Shown here piece by piece: positions 60,554 to 64,000 of a DNA stretch of 64,000 nt. Position 1 is the first letter of the stretch; the number at the start of each line of letters is the position of its first letter. The translations under genes were made by a program, and so were the position numbers. Location: NCBI RefSeq assembly GCF_015291745.1, contig NZ_CP030059.1, positions 6,165,501-6,229,500 on the forward strand, in the 5' to 3' direction. Origin of the DNA: Bradyrhizobium sp. CCBAU 53351. GTDB taxonomy: Bacteria > Pseudomonadota > Alphaproteobacteria > Rhizobiales > Xanthobacteraceae. The notes under the pieces were generated by a model, which was not told where the DNA came from, did not search any database, and saw nothing but the letters and a program-made list of their open reading frames with translations.

Positions 60554-61366
60554 TCATCGCTGCCGCGCGCGACCGCTCCCGGCCCGCTTTTTCGCCGGGC
60601 GCTTTGGTGTCGCCGGCTTCGCCGGGGCTCGCGCGGCCCGGCTCCGCCCCGGAGAGGATCCTGCGGCGTTCTCGGCGCCGAAATTCTGCGCGAAGCGCTC
60701 CTGCGAGCGCGCCAGATGGGCGCGCATCGCCTCGCGCGCGGCGTCCGGATCATGCGCCGCGATCGCCTCGCGCACGGCGCGATGCTCGTCGAGCGCGGTG
60801 CGCCAGGTGCCCGGGTTTTCGAAATAATGCGCAAGCTGCGCGAAATAGGGATTGAGGCGCTGGTCGAACAGCTCGCCGACCACGCGCACCAGAACGGCAT
60901 TGCCGAGGCTGCCGGCGATCGCGACATGAAACGCGCGGTCGTGAACCATCGAGGCTTCGCCGGGATGCTCAACCTGCTCCATCGCCAGCAGTGAGGCGTC
61001 GATGCGGGCGATGTCGTCCCTGGTCGCGACACGCGCGGCCTGTTCGGCGATCGCGCTTTCCAGGAATTCGCGGGCGCGCAGCAGCTCGAACGGTCCCTCG
61101 ATGACGGAGGCGGCTGCGGGGGCGGCGCTTGCGGCGGGCTCGATCACATAGATGCCGGACCCGACGCGGATGCGCAGGCGCCCTTCGACCTCGAGCGCGA
61201 TCAGGGCTTCGCGCACGGTCGGGCGCGACACCTTGAGCTGCTCGGCGAGCTCGCGCTCGGTCGGCAAGCGACTGCCGACCGCGTACTCGCCGCTGTCGAT
61301 CAGGCTTCGCAATTGATCGGCGACCTGGCGATAAAGCCGTCTCGCCTCCACAGCTTCCAGCGGCAC
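60554..61366 (-). CDS. GntR family regulator (FadR/UxuR type)
   Basis: 270 aa from GTG 61366, chosen because GGGAGG lies six to seven bases upstream; the longer frame to 61453 would place the operator inside the gene. N-terminal winged helix: LYRQVADQLRSLIDSGEYAVGSRLPTERELAEQLKVSRPTVREALIALEVEGRLRIR (about 11-67). C-terminal FadR-type FCD domain with HDRAFHVAIAGSLGNAVLVRVV and DEHRAVREAIAAHDPDAAREAMRAHL. First gene of the hexuronate operon, probably self-repressing and controlling uxuB. Confidence 0.9.
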   Translation of the reverse strand: MPLEAVEARRLYRQVADQLRSLIDSGEYAVGSRLPTERELAEQLKVSRPTVREALIALEVEGRLRIRVGSGIYVIEPAASAAPAAASVIEGPFELLRAREFLESAIAEQAARVATRDDIARIDASLLAMEQVEHPGEASMVHDRAFHVAIAGSLGNAVLVRVVGELFDQRLNPYFAQLAHYFENPGTWRTALDEHRAVREAIAAHDPDAAREAMRAHLARSQERFAQNFGAENAAGSSPGRSRAARAPAKPATPKRPAKKRAGSGRARQR

Positions 61367-61425
61367 GCTGGTCCTCCCGAAAGGGTCGCGCGGGGTTCCC
61401 CGCTCGCGGCCTGCCAATTTTGGAA

Positions 61426-61442
61426 AATTGGTCTTACCAATT
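61426..61442. promoter_or_regulatory. FadR/UxuR-type operator
   Basis: AATTGGT-CTT-ACCAATT: perfect seven-base arms with a three-base centre, fitting the TGGT-N3-ACCA core bound by FadR-family GntR regulators. Located between the GntR gene (minus) and uxuB (plus), where one site can control both. Confidence 0.8.
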
Positions 61443-61506
61443 GACCGAAGCATTGACCTGATACGGGCGCCATGTCAAGCAGCAGCAAAGCAAAGGGGAG
61501 ACGTCC

Positions 61507-62991
61507 ATGCGCCCAGGTTCAGCGCGTCTTGGCCGCGCCAATCTCGACGGGCTGCCGCCGGGCATCCGCCGGCCGGCCTATCACCGTTCGCAAGTCACAC
61601 CCGGCATCGTGCATCTTGGTCTCGGCGCGTTTCACCGCGCGCATCAAGCGGTTGTCATCGACGACTGCATTGCCGCCGGCGGTGCCGCCTGGGGCATCAT
61701 CGGCGCGAGCCTGCGCAGCCCGGATACGCGCGATGCCCTCGCCCCGCAGGATCATCTCTACACCGTCGCCGTGCGCTCGGCCGAAGGCACCGAACACCGC
61801 GTCATCGGCGCGCTGCTCGACAGTGTGGTCGCGCGCGAGAAGCCGGCAGCGTTGGTCGAGCGGATGGCCGATCCCGCCATTCGCATCGTTTCGCTCACCG
61901 TCACCGAAAAGGGATATTGCCACACGCCGCAGACCGGCGATCTCGACGAGCGGCATCCGGATGTCGTGCACGACCTCAACAATTTCGACGCGCCGCGCTC
62001 GGCGCCCGGCTTCGTCGTGGCTGCGCTGGCGCGGCGGCGCGCACGGGGTCTTCCGCCCTTCACCGTGTTGTGCTGCGACAATCTCGCCGCCAACGGCCAC
62101 ACCGTGCAGCGCATCGTGACGCAGTTCGCCGCGCTGCGATCGAAGGATCTCGCCAAGTGGATCGCCGATACGGTCGCTTTCCCCTGCACCATGGTCGATC
62201 GCATCGTTCCTGAAACGACCGATGCCGACCGCGACGCGGTCTCGAACGCCCTCGGCATGCGCGACGCCTGGCCCGTGATGACCGAGCCGTTCACGCAATG
62301 GGTGGTCGAAGACCGCTTCACGGCGGGCCGGCCCGATCTCGCCGCAGCCGGCGTCGAGCTCGTCAGCGACGTGAAGCCGTTCGAGCTGATGAAGCTGCGG
62401 CTGCTCAACGCCAGCCATTCGGCGCTGGCCTATCTCGGCTATCTCGCAGGCTTCGAGACCATCGCCGACACCATGCAGGATCCGCTTTTCGCGCGCCTCG
62501 CGGCAAAGGTGATGGAAGAGGCCGCGGTGACGCTGACCATGCCCGCAGGCACGGACCTCGCCGCCTATCGCGCCTCGCTGCTCAAGCGCTTTTCCAATTC
62601 GGCGCTGCATCACCGCACCTGGCAGATCGCGATGGACGGCTCGCAAAAGCTGCCGCAGCGCCTGCTCGGCGCGATGCAGGATCGCCTCGCGCGGAACCTG
62701 CCGATCTCAACGCATGCGCTCGCGGTCGCCGGCTGGATGCGTTACGTCAGCGCAACAGACGAGCAGGGCCGCGCCATCGACGTGCGCGATCCCCTTGCCG
62801 GCGAGTTCGCCGCGCTGGCGCGTGAGGCGGGACCTGTTGCCGAGCGGCTCGCGCCGGCACTGCTCGGCGTCGGACAAGTGTTCGGGCCGCTGGGCGCCGA
62901 GCCGCGGCTGCGCGAGGCCGTGACCGCGGCCCTCGGCCGTCTCTACAGCAACGGCGCGCGACGGGCCGTGGAGACGCTGGTGTCGGCCTGA
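61507..62991 (+). CDS. uxuB: Mannitol dehydrogenase family protein, D-fructuronate reductase (UxuB-like)
   Basis: 494 aa. Reduces D-fructuronate to D-mannonate (or oxidises a related polyol). Family blocks: GIVHLGLGAFHRAHQAVVIDDCI (about 37-59), VTEKGYC, LCCDNLAANGHTV and the catalytic region PFELMKLRLLNASHSALAYLGYLAG (about 292-316, with Lys and His of the K-x5-N-x2-H motif). GGGGAG lies upstream of ATG 61507. Partner enzyme UxuA is encoded in the divergent operon. Confidence 0.93.
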   Translation: MRPGSARLGRANLDGLPPGIRRPAYHRSQVTPGIVHLGLGAFHRAHQAVVIDDCIAAGGAAWGIIGASLRSPDTRDALAPQDHLYTVAVRSAEGTEHRVIGALLDSVVAREKPAALVERMADPAIRIVSLTVTEKGYCHTPQTGDLDERHPDVVHDLNNFDAPRSAPGFVVAALARRRARGLPPFTVLCCDNLAANGHTVQRIVTQFAALRSKDLAKWIADTVAFPCTMVDRIVPETTDADRDAVSNALGMRDAWPVMTEPFTQWVVEDRFTAGRPDLAAAGVELVSDVKPFELMKLRLLNASHSALAYLGYLAGFETIADTMQDPLFARLAAKVMEEAAVTLTMPAGTDLAAYRASLLKRFSNSALHHRTWQIAMDGSQKLPQRLLGAMQDRLARNLPISTHALAVAGWMRYVSATDEQGRAIDVRDPLAGEFAALAREAGPVAERLAPALLGVGQVFGPLGAEPRLREAVTAALGRLYSNGARRAVETLVSA

Positions 62992-63089
62992 CCCTAAAAC
63001 AGGCAATGCTGCACTGCAGTCCAAATCGAACGCGACGTCGAACGGAAGTCGCGCTTGATTTTTGCCGGCCCTTGCCCCACCCGAGAGCA

Positions 63090-63497
63090 ATGGCAAAAGA
63101 CAGCAAGATCATCGCCGCCAACGCGGCCTTTTACGCCGCTTTTTCAGCGGGGGACTTCGCCGGCATGGAACAGATGTGGGCGGATGACGACGGCATTTCC
63201 TGCATCCATCCCGGCTGGCCGGCGATCGTCGGACGCGCCACGGTGATCGGAAGCTGGCGCGACATCCTGCAAAGTCCGGAAAGACCGCAGATCACCTGCG
63301 CCGAGCCGCAGGCGATCGTCGACGGCGACAGTGCCCGCGTGCTCTGCATCGAGATCGTCGACGGCACCGCTCTGGCGGCTGCGAACCATTTCCGCCGCGT
63401 CGGCGACGACTGGCGCCTGGTGCATCACCAGTCGAGCCCGATCGCGCAGATCGTCGAGCAAGCCGAGGACGATAGAACGAGCCACCGCGTCCATTGA
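63090..63497 (+). CDS. SnoaL/NTF2-like (nuclear transport factor 2 fold) protein
   Basis: 135 aa from ATG 63090. Cone-like fold of SnoaL and related proteins: NAAFYAAFSAGDFAGMEQMWADDDGISCIHPGWPAIVGRATVIGSWRDIL (about 12-60) and the C-terminal strand set NHFRRVGDDWRLVHHQSSP. It could be an isomerase-like or ketosteroid-type accessory protein. No partner gene is evident. Confidence 0.88.
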   Translation: MAKDSKIIAANAAFYAAFSAGDFAGMEQMWADDDGISCIHPGWPAIVGRATVIGSWRDILQSPERPQITCAEPQAIVDGDSARVLCIEIVDGTALAAANHFRRVGDDWRLVHHQSSPIAQIVEQAEDDRTSHRVH

Positions 63498-63687
63498 ACG
63501 GGACACGCGGGCGGGCGCGCTCCAGGTCGCGAGCTCACGAGTTCAAAACGAGTCCGTTTCGCCTTTGAAGGTGGATCTCGACGCGTCGCAGACCGATGAC
63601 CGCTAAGGGCGGCCAAATCCAGACTCGTGTGGCTCAGCAAAATTGGTCCGGGCTACCGATCAAGTCCGCCGGTGGATTCAACCTGGA

Positions 63688-64000
63688 TTAAGGCTTGGCG
63701 GGTCTTCGGACCTCAACCTTCTCACCCACCTCGATTACCATGAGATCTTCACCGAGTTCCAATGGACCTGAGTAAGTCTTCCGCGTCGGTGGAATTACAT
63801 CTTGCTCGGTTGCATTTGGCATCGCGAGGTGTGAATAGACCGCGAGTTTCGGCTTTGTCCGCCCGAATACCTCGCCCGCCTGTTCTGGAGTCGTGTGATG
63901 GGCGATTATGCTCGCGGTTCGTTCTGGCGGGATTCCGATCCGCTGAAATGTCTCGAGCGAAGCAACTTCATGAATCAACAGGTCAACGTTTTGGGCATGT
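63688..64000 (-). CDS. Metallo-beta-lactamase-fold hydrolase, C-terminal part
   Basis: The gene runs off the right edge; only about 104 C-terminal codons are present. DLLIHEV and SIIAHHTTPEQAGEVFGRTKPKLAVYSHL are the late metal-ligand blocks of MBL-fold hydrolases (RNase Z-like or arylsulfatase-like branch). The N terminus and the HxHxDH motif lie outside the window. The 190 bases between this and the SnoaL gene hold nothing recognisable. Confidence 0.8.
   Translation of the reverse strand, partial: HAQNVDLLIHEVASLETFQRIGIPPERTASIIAHHTTPEQAGEVFGRTKPKLAVYSHLAMPNATEQDVIPPTRKTYSGPLELGEDLMVIEVGEKVEVRRPAKP

Noticed and set aside
61367..61453. Longer gntR start
   Set aside because: It would place the operator in the coding region; GTG 61366 has a much better ribosome site.
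1..64000. tRNA, rRNA, CRISPR, insertion sequence or prophage
   Set aside because: No TPsiC-type cloverleaf, regularly spaced repeats, transposase or phage protein was found by eye in either strand.

Overview
The window is high-GC alphaproteobacterial chromosome and most likely comes from Bradyrhizobium or a close relative. The pointers are a ROSE-type RNA thermometer ahead of an hsp20 gene, several bradyrhizobial-looking palindromic intergenic repeats, a long interspersed repeat near 50.0-50.5 kb, and an accessory load rich in TRAP transporters, CoA enzymes and IclR/TetR/GntR regulators. No tRNA, rRNA, CRISPR array, transposase or phage gene was recognised.

Layout. 1-6232 (minus): the potassium-pump operon kdpFABC followed by the sensor kinase kdpD, which runs off the left edge. 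kdpA is preceded by kdpF and by two further tiny membrane ORFs. 6790-7617: three small genes of unknown function. 7614-11334: TetR regulator, crotonase-like protein, uracil phosphoribosyltransferase and an acyl-CoA synthetase. 11340-21461 (minus): a flagellar axial module (ECF-type sigma factor, flagellin, fliD, fliS, flgD, flgE, a FlgN-like protein, flgK, flgL) with no basal-body or motor genes. 21974-26317 (plus): a three-gene cassette (HAD-like protein, probable glycosyltransferase, degenerate formyltransferase) divergent from the sigma factor. This is the best candidate for an undescribed system, possibly flagellin modification.

26319-36872: a divergent regulon with a TRAP transporter, acyl-CoA dehydrogenase, acyl-CoA ligase and an ACH1-type CoA-transferase on one side, and a CaiB-type CoA-transferase, MaoC-type hydratase, CitE-type lyase and IclR regulator on the other. 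This gene set resembles the itaconate-degradation operon of Pseudomonas (itaconate to itaconyl-CoA to citramalyl-CoA to acetyl-CoA plus pyruvate). 36883-41195: envelope and stress genes (glycine-rich exported protein, FAH-family hydrolase with Tat signal, two small coupled genes, a Do-like protease, and Hsp20 with its thermosensor).

41491-49772: a catabolic group with an orphan ABC solute-binding protein, KstD-like flavoprotein, IclR regulator, SDR, Asp/Glu racemase-like protein, DadA-like dehydrogenase and ThDP enzyme; its substrate is unknown. 49773-50635 is non-coding and repeat-rich. 50636-55046: second racemase, type-B carboxylesterase, MFS transporter and a divergent TetR regulator.

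55155-62991: a hexuronate regulon. A GntR regulator, TRAP transporter, zinc dehydrogenase and uxuA form one operon, divergent from uxuB, with a FadR/UxuR-type operator between them. The right edge holds a SnoaL-like protein and the C-terminal end of a metallo-beta-lactamase-fold protein. Family names are my reading of motifs; no database search was run.
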